Below, piece by piece: positions 44,994-51,879 of a DNA stretch of 64,000 nucleotides. Below the pieces are notes generated by a model. The model saw nothing but the letters and a program-made list of their open reading frames with translations. It had not been told where the DNA came from and did not search any database. Numbering within the stretch: the first letter of the stretch is position 1; the number at the start of each line of letters is the position of its first letter. A program made the translations under genes and the position numbers. The stretch comes from an uncultured Roseburia sp. (GTDB lineage: Bacteria; Bacillota; Clostridia; Lachnospirales; Lachnospiraceae). The DNA lies in NCBI GenBank assembly GCA_947564465.1, contig CANOCV010000002.1:43342-107341 (forward strand). Direction: 5' to 3'.

Positions 44994-45350
44994 TTATGCT
45001 ACCTTTGATTTTGCAAGCTCTGCCAAAGCTGTAAAGCCTTCTGCATCGTTTACTGCGAGTTCCGCAAGCATTTTGCGGTTCATCTCAACACCTGCCAGCT
45101 TCAGGCCATGCATAAACCTGCTGTATGACAAGCCATTCATTCTTGCCGCAGCATTGATACGTGCGATCCATAACTGTCTGAACTGTCTCTTTCTCTGCTT
45201 TCTGCCTTCATAAGAACTTGCCAAGGCTCTCATCACAGACTGCTTTGCCACTCTATATTGTTTAGATCTGGCGCCTCTGTATCCTTTTGCTAATTTCAAT
45301 ACTCTGTTATGTCTCTTTTTTGCGCCCAATCCGCCTTTTACTCTTGCCAT
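44994..45350 (-). CDS. rplT: Ribosomal protein L20
   Basis: A 118-residue 50S protein, needed for early large-subunit assembly, with the typical start [22 protein letters not shown] and a C-terminal domain that in Bacillus binds the infC leader to repress the operon. It is last in the infC-rpmI-rplT operon, 24 nt after rpmI. Confidence 0.97.
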   Translation of the reverse strand: MARVKGGLGAKKRHNRVLKLAKGYRGARSKQYRVAKQSVMRALASSYEGRKQRKRQFRQLWIARINAAARMNGLSYSRFMHGLKLAGVEMNRKMLAELAVNDAEGFTALAELAKSKVA

Positions 45351-45374
45351 GATCTATTCCTCCTTAACCTTTTC

Positions 45375-45572
45375 TTATAAATACGGTAAAATCTTTTTCA
45401 TATTCTTTACATTGCTGGCATCAACCATAGCAGGCTTTCTAAGTCCTCTTTTCAGCTTTCTCGTCTTTTTTGTCAGAATATGTCTTTTATAAGCTTTATT
45501 TCTTTTTAATTTTCCTGTTGCTGTCACCTTGAAACGCTTTGCAGCGGCTCTGTTTGTTTTCTGTTTTGGCAT
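45375..45572 (-). CDS. rpmI: Ribosomal protein L35
   Basis: A 65-residue, very basic 50S protein ([27 protein letters not shown]-type core). The ATG at 45572 has AAGGAGG 7 nt upstream. The frame runs 38 codons further upstream inside infC, which is not coding. It lies 22 nt after infC. Confidence 0.96.
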   Translation of the reverse strand: MPKQKTNRAAAKRFKVTATGKLKRNKAYKRHILTKKTRKLKRGLRKPAMVDASNVKNMKKILPYL

Positions 45573-45594
45573 GATGTATTCCTCCTTAAAATAA

Positions 45595-46101
45595 TTATTT
45601 TTTCTCTGCCAACACCATGCTGATACTTCTTCCCTCCAGCTTTGGTGCCTTTTCCACAACTGCAACTTCGGCAAGCTCTGCGGCAAAATCGTCTAAAATG
45701 TGCTTACTGGACTGCATATGTGCCATCTCTCTGCCACGGAATCTCAAAGTAACTTTCACCTTATCACCCTTTGAAAGAAACTTTTTTGCAGCATTCATTT
45801 TGGTATTCAAATCGTTAGAATCGATGTTTGGCGACATACGGATTTCTTTGATTTCGACTGTTTTTTGCTTTTTCTTTGCTTCTTTTTCTTTTCTTGCAAG
45901 CTCATAGCGGTACTTTCCGTAATCAATTATCTTGCATACAGGTGGCTTTGCCGTAGGAGCAATCTTCACTAAATCAAGTTCTGCCTCCTGCGCAAGCTTA
46001 AGCGCCTCTCTCGATGGCATAATGCCAAGCTGTTCTCCGTCTACGCCAATCAGACGGACTTCCTTATCTCTGATTTGTTCGTTGATCATCAAATTGCTAA
46101 T
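45595..46101 (-). CDS. infC: Translation initiation factor IF-3, AUU start codon
   Basis: A 168-residue IF-3. N-domain [21 protein letters not shown], linker rich in Lys ([23 protein letters not shown]) and C-domain [13 protein letters not shown] are all present. I set the start at the ATT at 46101 because GGAGGTG lies exactly 7 nt upstream; the first in-frame ATG (46089) would be 19 nt from it and the longer frame upstream has no RBS. AUU is the known infC start that lets IF-3 repress its own translation. Confidence 0.93.
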   Translation of the reverse strand: MSNLMINEQIRDKEVRLIGVDGEQLGIMPSREALKLAQEAELDLVKIAPTAKPPVCKIIDYGKYRYELARKEKEAKKKQKTVEIKEIRMSPNIDSNDLNTKMNAAKKFLSKGDKVKVTLRFRGREMAHMQSSKHILDDFAAELAEVAVVEKAPKLEGRSISMVLAEKK

Positions 46102-46125
46102 GGTCGTACACCTCCAAAATAATGT

Positions 46126-46364
46126 TAATATGTGCAGAACAAAAGTGCGTCCCACGCACTCCCGCGTTTCAATTTCCTTGAAAGCGCAGCTTTTGTTTCC
46201 GCGCGCGGATTTGTCCAAAGGGGTACCAGGCTTGCCTGAGAGATTCCTTAAGACTATTGCAAAGCAATAAATTCCTCTTGCATCCGTGCGCTAAGCTTTT
46301 ATATCATAGGAAAGTCATAGATTTTAACACTTCACAGCAACAAGGTCTTTCCTATGATATAAAA
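46126..46364. repeat. Palindromic intergenic repeat, copy 1
   Basis: Core palindrome 46297-46364: 18-bp perfect arms TTTTATATCATAGGAAAG / CTTTCCTATGATATAAAA around a 32-nt loop containing CACTTCACAGCAACAAGG. The other end shares TAATATG...GAACAAAAG (46126-46145) with copy 2, so the unit is probably about 240 bp. The right arm runs into the T-tract of a minus-strand terminator. Confidence 0.75.
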
Positions 46365-46368
46365 AAAA

Positions 46369-46389
46369 GTGGATAGACAGACTATCCAC
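46369..46389 (-). terminator. Intrinsic terminator inside the infC leader
   Basis: Perfect 8-bp stem GTGGATAG/CTATCCAC with a 5-nt loop, followed on the minus strand by eight T (46361-46368). It lies about 95 nt after the promoter and 270 nt before infC, so it is an attenuator candidate. Confidence 0.85.
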
Positions 46390-46487
46390 CAAATGATTCC
46401 TTGCTTGAAATTCATATACAGACGCTTAGTCGCTAAGTTGCGCTAAGGTGAGAGTGGATACTCTACTTTGCTTTCTACAACGTAAGT

Positions 46488-46517
46488 AATATAACACGAA
46501 GAGTATCCACATGTCAA
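46488..46517 (-). promoter_or_regulatory. Promoter of the infC operon
   Basis: Minus strand: perfect TTGACA, 18-nt spacer, TATATT. An 11-bp inverted repeat, GTGGATACTCT (46454-46464) with AGAGTATCCAC (46500-46510), spans the -10 region from the spacer to the early leader. Confidence 0.75.
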
Positions 46518-46551
46518 GAAGTAATTTAAAATTATTATAAATGTTTTATCT

Positions 46552-46818
46552 TTAATACTCAATCCGAAAGCTTTTATCTTCCCGCAGCGGCACATCGTAT
46601 TCCGCCACGTAATCGACGCGGATGTAGCTGGAATTTTTCAGCCGCTCAACAAATTCTTCTATCTGCGCATTTTTGCCCTGCACCTCCGCCTCCACGCTTC
46701 CGTTATAATTGTTCTTTACATATCCGGTCAGGCCCAGGGACGTGGCGATGCTGTGTGCACGGTATCGGAATCCCACACCCTGTACCCTTCCCGTAAATGT
46801 CAGGTGTTTACGAAGCAT
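46552..46818 (-). CDS. Acylphosphatase
   Basis: An 88-residue small acylphosphatase that hydrolyses acyl phosphates. Active-site Arg lies in GRVQGVGFRYRAH and the Asn in YVKNNYNGSVEAEVQG. It is 2 nt after the HPr gene, as the last gene of the fructose PTS operon, an unusual setting for this enzyme. Confidence 0.92.
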   Translation of the reverse strand: MLRKHLTFTGRVQGVGFRYRAHSIATSLGLTGYVKNNYNGSVEAEVQGKNAQIEEFVERLKNSSYIRVDYVAEYDVPLREDKSFRIEY

Positions 46819-46820
46819 CT

Positions 46821-47078
46821 CTACAAATTCTCTTCCATGAATTTTTGCAGACTCTCAATCGCCGCATCCTCATCCGGCCCGTCTGCCTTTATTACGACTT
46901 CGGCTCCCTTTTTTGCTCCAAGTCCCATGACGCCGAAAATCCGTTTCGCATCCATGTCTTTTCCGTCTTTACCAATGGTGATATTTGACTGAAATCCCGC
47001 CGCAAGCTTTACAAGAAGTCCCGCCGGTCTTGCATGAATTCCCTGCTCATCTTTGATCGTGTAAGTAAATTCTTTCAT
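46821..47078 (-). CDS. HPr-type phosphocarrier protein lacking Ser46
   Basis: An 85-residue HPr. The phosphorylatable His15 is in GIHARPAG (13-20), so it can pass phosphate from enzyme I to the fructose transporter encoded next to it. The regulatory site, Ser46 in Firmicutes HPr (KSIMGVMSLG), reads KRIFGVMGLG with Arg46, so HPr kinase cannot modify it. The ATG at 47078 has GGAGG 8 nt upstream. It lies 25 nt after fruA, so it is probably a fructose-dedicated HPr. Confidence 0.9.
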   Translation of the reverse strand: MKEFTYTIKDEQGIHARPAGLLVKLAAGFQSNITIGKDGKDMDAKRIFGVMGLGAKKGAEVVIKADGPDEDAAIESLQKFMEENL

Positions 47079-47103
47079 AGTGTTTTCCTCCATTTTCATT
47101 ATT

Positions 47104-49011
47104 TTATGATTTTACATTTTTCTTTAACACACCGAGCAATGCGCAGGCAACCGCCGAGCCAATGATCAGTGAAAGGAGATACATCAGTGCGTGTTCTACA
47201 ACCGGAAATACGAAGATTCCTCCGTGAGGCGCCATCAGTGTACAATTGAATGCCATGGATAATGCGCCCGCAACCGCGGAGCCTGCCACACATGCCGGAA
47301 TTACATGGAGCGGATCGGATGCCGCAAAAGGAATTGCGCCTTCTGTAATAAAGGAAAGCCCCATAATGAAGTTTGTCGGTCCTGCTTTCTTCTCTTCGGA
47401 TGTAAATTTATGCTTAAAGAATAAGGTTGCCAGCGCAATTGCAATCGGAGGCACCATACCGCCGATCATAACGGCCGCCATAATATTATAATTTCCCGCT
47501 GCAATCGATGCCGTGCCAAACACATACGCCGCTTTGTTCACCGGACCTCCCATGTCCACTGCCATCATGCCCGCCACAAGCGCTCCAAGCAAAATAGAAC
47601 TTGCCCCGTTCATACTGGATAATCCGTCGTTAATCAAAGTATTTAAAGCGCCTACCGGAGGCTCTATCACATATGTCATAATAATTCCCACGAGGAAAAT
47701 ACCAAACAGCGGATATAAAAGAACAGGTTTTAATCCGTCAAGTCCTTTTGGCAAATTAGCAAAAATTTTCTTTAACAGAACAACCAGATAACCTGCCAAA
47801 AATCCTGCCACAAGCGCTCCCAAAAATCCACTCGTCCCGTTTGCCGCAATGGAACCGCCGACAAACCCTACCGCAAGTCCCGGGCGGTCTGCAATACTCA
47901 TCGCGATAAATCCTGCCAGTATCGGAAGCATAAATCCAAAGGCCGTATCTCCGATCGACTTAAACACTCCCGCAAGCGGTGTGATTGAGCCAAATCCCGA
48001 TTTCTCGTCAAGAGACAAGCTTGCCAAATCTACATTAAGACTGTCAATCAGAAACGCAATCGCAATCAACAATCCTCCGCCGACTACGAACGGAAGCATA
48101 TGGGAAACGCCATTCATCAGATGCTTGTAAATCTGGTGTCCAATGCTGTCGTTACCGCCTTCCTCCTCCACGCTCTGTGCTCCTGACGCATGATATAACG
48201 GAACATTCCCGTTCATTGCCCGCTCTAAAAGCTGGTCGGCTTTGCTGATTCCGTCAGCGACCTTGCACTGTATCAAAGGTCTTCCGTCAAAACGATCCAT
48301 AGGCACCTGTGTATCCGCCGCAACGATAATGCAGTCTGCCTCTGCAATTTCCGCTTTTGTCAGGACATTTTTGGCGCCGCCCGAACCTCTTGTCTCCACT
48401 TTGATGGAGCAGCCAAGCTCCGCCGCCTTTTTCTCAAGACTCTCCGCCGCCATATAAGTATGCGCGATTCCTGTCGGACATCCGGTAACTGCCAGAATAC
48501 GCTTACCTGCCGGCGCCGCTGTCTCTTTTGGCTCTTCTTTGCTTCCTCCCTCCTTCTTTTCCTCCGCCGCGTCGATAACGTCCAGAAATTCTTCCGGCGT
48601 TTTTGCGCTCTGTAATGCTTTTGTGAAGTTCTCATCCATCAAAAGCACCGACAGTCTGCTCAGCACATCGAGATGTACATTGTCCTTTGTATTCGGCGCC
48701 GCAATCAGAAAAATCAAATGTACCTTTTGTCCGTCCAACGCATCAAAATCCACACCGTCCTTTAAAACCATCGCGCTTAAGCCCGGCGCCTTCACCGCAT
48801 CTGACTTGCAGTGCGGAATGGCAATGCCTTCCCCGATTCCCGTTGTACTTTCCTCTTCCCTCGCATACACACCCTTGCGATAGGTCTCTACGTCCGCAAT
48901 CTTACCGCTCCTTGCCATCAGTTCAACCATCTGGTCCAATGCGTCCTTTTTGTCCTTTGCCGCCCCGTGAAGTTCTATACTGTTAGCAGCAAGCAAATCC
49001 CGTACTCTCAT
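47104..49011 (-). CDS. fruA: PTS fructose transporter, fused EIIA-EIIB-EIIC
   Basis: A 635-residue fructose permease. Order: EIIA (residues 1-145, His67 in IAIPHCK), a linker rich in Glu/Lys, EIIB (Cys in AVTGCPTGIAHTYMAAE, about residue 176) and EIIC (about 290-635, many helices). It imports fructose as fructose-1-phosphate, the substrate of FruK. It lies 32 nt after fruK and upstream of the HPr gene, so all parts but enzyme I are in one operon. Confidence 0.94.
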   Translation of the reverse strand: MRVRDLLAANSIELHGAAKDKKDALDQMVELMARSGKIADVETYRKGVYAREEESTTGIGEGIAIPHCKSDAVKAPGLSAMVLKDGVDFDALDGQKVHLIFLIAAPNTKDNVHLDVLSRLSVLLMDENFTKALQSAKTPEEFLDVIDAAEEKKEGGSKEEPKETAAPAGKRILAVTGCPTGIAHTYMAAESLEKKAAELGCSIKVETRGSGGAKNVLTKAEIAEADCIIVAADTQVPMDRFDGRPLIQCKVADGISKADQLLERAMNGNVPLYHASGAQSVEEEGGNDSIGHQIYKHLMNGVSHMLPFVVGGGLLIAIAFLIDSLNVDLASLSLDEKSGFGSITPLAGVFKSIGDTAFGFMLPILAGFIAMSIADRPGLAVGFVGGSIAANGTSGFLGALVAGFLAGYLVVLLKKIFANLPKGLDGLKPVLLYPLFGIFLVGIIMTYVIEPPVGALNTLINDGLSSMNGASSILLGALVAGMMAVDMGGPVNKAAYVFGTASIAAGNYNIMAAVMIGGMVPPIAIALATLFFKHKFTSEEKKAGPTNFIMGLSFITEGAIPFAASDPLHVIPACVAGSAVAGALSMAFNCTLMAPHGGIFVFPVVEHALMYLLSLIIGSAVACALLGVLKKNVKS

Positions 49012-49043
49012 AAATCTTGCCTCCTTTTATAATGGTGTCGTCT

Positions 49044-49952
49044 CTAAAAACGATGTGAAGCGAGCAGCTCCTCTACCTCTTGTTTTGTTGCAAGTCCTTC
49101 CGAAAATGCACTGGCGCTTCCGGTGCAAACTCCCATTTTAAATGCTTCTCTATAATCGGCAGATTTTAAATACCCTGCCAAAAATCCTGCCACCATAGAA
49201 TCTCCCGCGCCAACCGAGTTTTTCACAACTCCTTTCGGCGCCTCGCTCTGATAAACCTCTCCGTCTTCGGCAAGCAGCACCGCTCCCTCTCCCGCCATTG
49301 ATACAAGAACATTTGCCGCTCCCATCTCCTGAAGCTTCCTCGCATATTGTATGACATCTTCCTTACCGGAAATCACTGTCCGAAACATCTCACCAAGTTC
49401 GTGGTTATTCGGTTTTATCAAAAACGGATGGTATTTTAATACATTTAACAGCAAATCTTTCGTAGCATCCACTGCAATTTTCAGCTTTCGCCCGCTAAGA
49501 TATTCCATAATATCCATATACATAGATTTCGGCATCACATCCGGAATGCTTCCGGCCAGCACAAGAATATCTCCGTCTTGAAGAGAATCCAGCTTCTTAT
49601 AAAGCCTGCCGATATCCTCCTGCAAAATCTCGGGGCCCTGCCCGTTGATTTCTGTCTCCTCCTCACTTCTAAGCTTTACATTGATTCTCGAGCAGCCCTT
49701 GGCTACGGAAATAAAATCTGTTCTGATTCCTTTTTCTTTTAACAAAGCTTCAATATGATCACCCGTAAAACCGGCCAAAAAACCAAATGCCGTGTTTTCA
49801 TATCCAAGATTATTAAGAACCATCGAGACATTGATCCCCTTCCCGCCGGGATAAATCTCTTCCCTCTCCGTGCGGTTTACCACGCCTGTGCGAAATTCCT
49901 TTACATCCACCACATAATCCAAAGACGGATTAAAGGTCACCGTATAAATCAT
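49044..49952 (-). CDS. fruK: 1-phosphofructokinase
   Basis: A 302-residue PfkB-family kinase phosphorylating fructose-1-phosphate to fructose-1,6-bisphosphate. N-terminal NPSLDYVVDVKEF, GGKGINVSMVLNNLG and the catalytic GAGDSMVAGFLAGYL are typical. Its ATG overlaps the fruR stop by 4 nt. Context with fruR and fruA settles the assignment over tagatose-6-phosphate kinase. Confidence 0.94.
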   Translation of the reverse strand: MIYTVTFNPSLDYVVDVKEFRTGVVNRTEREEIYPGGKGINVSMVLNNLGYENTAFGFLAGFTGDHIEALLKEKGIRTDFISVAKGCSRINVKLRSEEETEINGQGPEILQEDIGRLYKKLDSLQDGDILVLAGSIPDVMPKSMYMDIMEYLSGRKLKIAVDATKDLLLNVLKYHPFLIKPNNHELGEMFRTVISGKEDVIQYARKLQEMGAANVLVSMAGEGAVLLAEDGEVYQSEAPKGVVKNSVGAGDSMVAGFLAGYLKSADYREAFKMGVCTGSASAFSEGLATKQEVEELLASHRF

Positions 49953-50698
49953 GTATTCACCTCCACTATATTTTTATATTTCCGGTATATTTCCGGATTG
50001 ATTCCTGTCGTAAGAATTGTCGCGCTCTGAAACGGTGCAAAGTTCACACAGGAAAGCTGCGAAAACTTACTCGCATCACAGAGCACATAACACTCTTTAC
50101 AATTCTCCATAGACTTTTTCTTAATCATCGCCTCCTTCATATCCGGTGTAGAAAACCCTTTGGTGATACTGACGCCGTTCGTTCCCCAAAACCCCTTTGT
50201 GAAATTATATTTTTCCAGGGAAGCAACTGCCTCGTCTCCGACAATCGCCTCTGTGGACAATTTAAACTCGCCACCCAGGACATACACTCTGCATCCGATC
50301 TCCGACAGCTTCTTTGCATGGGAAACCGCATTCGTCACAAACGTGACGTTTTTTGACGGAAGATAATCAATGACCAGCTCCGTCGTGGTCCCTGCGTCCA
50401 AATATATAAAATCATCCGGCTCTACCAGAGCCGCCGCATATTTGGCAATCAGAATCTTTTCCTCACGGTGAAGCTCCTTTCTGGAAATCACATTGTCATC
50501 TCTCGTGCTAAAACTGCCTCCCCTCAATACGGCGCCGCCATGTACCTTGGTCAGTTCCCCTGCTTCATCCAACGCATTTAAGTCTCTGCGGACGGTAGAT
50601 TCCGATGCGTCCAGTTCACGCATCAGCTGCTGTACCGTCACACTTCCACGCTGCTTTAGTATTCCCAAAATTTTTACAAAGCGTTCTTCTGTCAGCAT
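49949..50698 (-). CDS. fruR: DeoR-family regulator of the fructose operon
   Basis: A 249-residue DeoR-type repressor: N-terminal winged HTH (VTVQQLMRELDASESTVRRDLNALDE) and a C-terminal sugar-phosphate sensor domain (YLDAGTTTELVIDYLP, GGEFKLSTEAIVGDEA). The likely inducer is fructose-1-phosphate. The ATG at 50698 has GGAGGAAGTGA upstream; the frame is open 19 codons further without RBS. It is the first gene of the operon and probably autoregulates. Confidence 0.9.
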   Translation of the reverse strand: MLTEERFVKILGILKQRGSVTVQQLMRELDASESTVRRDLNALDEAGELTKVHGGAVLRGGSFSTRDDNVISRKELHREEKILIAKYAAALVEPDDFIYLDAGTTTELVIDYLPSKNVTFVTNAVSHAKKLSEIGCRVYVLGGEFKLSTEAIVGDEAVASLEKYNFTKGFWGTNGVSITKGFSTPDMKEAMIKKKSMENCKECYVLCDASKFSQLSCVNFAPFQSATILTTGINPEIYRKYKNIVEVNT

Positions 50699-50736
50699 AT
50701 TCACTTCCTCCGTTGCACTGCCTTTCTTATGTAATA

Positions 50737-50765
50737 AGTATAACTCCACTTTCATTCATAGTCAA
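50737..50765 (-). promoter_or_regulatory. Promoter of the fru operon
   Basis: Minus strand: TTGACT, 17-nt spacer, TATACT, about 40 nt before the fruR ATG. It is the only good promoter seen for fruR-fruK-fruA-HPr-acylphosphatase. Confidence 0.75.
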
Positions 50766-50786
50766 TCATTTTCATCCAAAACCATT

Positions 50787-50812
50787 CACAAAAATCCATT
50801 TGAATTTTTGTG
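50787..50812. promoter_or_regulatory. Candidate operator upstream of the fru promoter
   Basis: Inverted repeat CACAAAAAT / ATTTTTGTG (9 bp, 8-nt spacer) starting 22 bp upstream of the -35. A FruR or catabolite-type regulator could bind here; the binding protein is inferred from position only. Confidence 0.4.
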
Positions 50813-50996
50813 TAATATGACGGAACAAAAGAATATAGAATCCGGCTCTGCCGGATTCTCCGCCTGCGGCGGGCCGTATATGCGGCATTTTTCCTCTCCG
50901 CCGCATGGCGATCCTGCCCGGAGGGCTTTTTATATCATAGGAAAGTTATAAACTTTAGCACTTCACAGTAACAAGGTCTTTCCCATGATATAAAAA
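50813..50996. repeat. Palindromic intergenic repeat, copy 2
   Basis: Core palindrome 50927-50996: arms matching copy 1 with one mismatch, loop CACTTCACAGTAACAAGG conserved. The other end has TAATATG..GGAACAAAAG (50813-50831). Between them lie a perfect 9-bp hairpin GAATCCGGC/GCCGGATTC (50838-50858) and further GC-rich stems (ATGCGGC/GCCGCAT). The gap 50766-51046 holds this repeat, the candidate operator and a terminator, and no gene. Confidence 0.75.
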
Positions 50997-51041
50997 GAAC
51001 TTTGCCAAATGCCGCTTCTATTGCATTTTGACAAAGTTCTT
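50995..51041 (-). terminator. Terminator downstream of the small hypothetical gene
   Basis: Long stem AAGAACTTTGTCAAAATGC / GCATTTGGCAAAGTTCTT with a 10-nt loop on the minus strand, ending in TTTTTATA; the T-tract overlaps the arm of repeat copy 2. Confidence 0.85.
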
Positions 51042-51046
51042 CTTTA

Positions 51047-51313
51047 TCAGGACAGCAGATTTTTAATATTATTCAGTTTTCTCGCTTTCTGAATTATATT
51101 ATCCTTTTCTGCCCGCAAATATTCCTCCATCTGCCGGATTTCTTCTAACGTAAATCCCTTTTGCTTATCAATTTTGCATTCCGGTATCTGACCTTCCGCA
51201 TAATCGGCTCCGTCTTCTCCAATCCTTTCGAAACGAACGCAGATAATTTTTTTATTTTTTTTGGTCAGGACTCCGGAATATGTAAATGTCACTTCCCTAT
51301 CATTATCATTCAT
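51047..51313 (-). CDS. Hypothetical protein
   Basis: An 88-residue protein I do not recognise. It begins MNDNDREVTFTYSGVLTKKN (mostly beta), contains ECKIDKQKGFTLEEIRQMEEYL and ends in a charged helix. RBS AAGGGAGAG is 7 nt before the ATG. It lies 39 nt after greA and is followed by a strong terminator, so it is probably the last gene of a greA operon. Confidence 0.65.
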   Translation of the reverse strand: MNDNDREVTFTYSGVLTKKNKKIICVRFERIGEDGADYAEGQIPECKIDKQKGFTLEEIRQMEEYLRAEKDNIIQKARKLNNIKNLLS

Positions 51314-51352
51314 TCCGTCACTCTCCCTTTTCAAACGGGCAACGTATTTTGC

Positions 51353-51856
51353 CTAAAATCCACGGAGCTTATCACTGCCGTCGTCCACTGTATTTTCAAT
51401 TGCGCGTATTTCCACATAATAGGAATAGCCGTCATTGACAGTTACCTCCACGCGGTCTCCCACCTTATGTCCCAGAATCGCTTTTCCGAGCGGTGACTCG
51501 ATGCTGATTCTCCCCTCCAGGGAATTGCCCCGCACAGTCGTCACTAATTTGTACGTCTCCGTCAAATCATCCTCTTCAAAATAAATCTCAACGGTATTAT
51601 TAAGGCCCACCTCATCTTCCTTGGAATCCTCCGAGACTATTACCGCTGTCTTGATCATCCGTTCCAAATAGCGAATACGGCTCTCATTTTTGTTTTTATC
51701 CTTCTTTGCCGCATGGTATTCAAAATTTTCGCTCAAATCGCCGTGCGCCCTGGCCTCCTTAACGGCCTCAATTGCCTGTTTGCGCACAACCAGCTTCCGG
51801 TATTCAATCTCCTCTTCTATCTTTTGAATATCCTTTTTGGTCAGTTCATCATACAT
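51353..51856 (-). CDS. greA: Transcription elongation factor GreA
   Basis: A 167-residue Gre factor that rescues backtracked RNA polymerase by stimulating transcript cleavage. The N-terminal coiled coil carries the acidic tip (ARAHGDLSENFEYHAAK) and the C-terminal FKBP-like domain has SPLGKAILGHKVGDRVEV. It is 23 nt after leuA and likely co-transcribed with it. Confidence 0.93.
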   Translation of the reverse strand: MYDELTKKDIQKIEEEIEYRKLVVRKQAIEAVKEARAHGDLSENFEYHAAKKDKNKNESRIRYLERMIKTAVIVSEDSKEDEVGLNNTVEIYFEEDDLTETYKLVTTVRGNSLEGRISIESPLGKAILGHKVGDRVEVTVNDGYSYYVEIRAIENTVDDGSDKLRGF

Positions 51857-51879
51857 CTTACCTGCTCCTCATCAAATGC

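Larger units (their letters stand above)
46102..46487 (-). promoter_or_regulatory. Structured 5' leader of the infC operon with attenuator (L20-leader type)
   Basis: About 390 nt separate the promoter from infC. The leader holds an intrinsic terminator (46369-46389) and upstream of it the sequence AGAGTATCCAC (complement of 46454-46464), whose TATCCAC can pair with GTGGATA of the terminator's 5' arm, giving an antiterminator. In Bacillus this operon is controlled by L20-dependent premature termination; I infer the same class here from position. The distal part contains the palindromic repeat and several further hairpins before the RBS. Confidence 0.6.

Noticed and set aside
46102..46218. N-terminal extension of infC from an upstream ATG
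   Set aside because: No RBS, composition unlike IF-3, and it crosses the structured leader; the ATT at 46101 with GGAGGTG fits better.
46225..46256. String CTCTCAGGCAAG on the minus strand in the infC leader, like the 3' end of a glycine riboswitch
   Set aside because: The preceding glycine-aptamer core (GGAGAG...GCCGAAGG) is absent and the downstream gene is infC, so the match is probably accidental.
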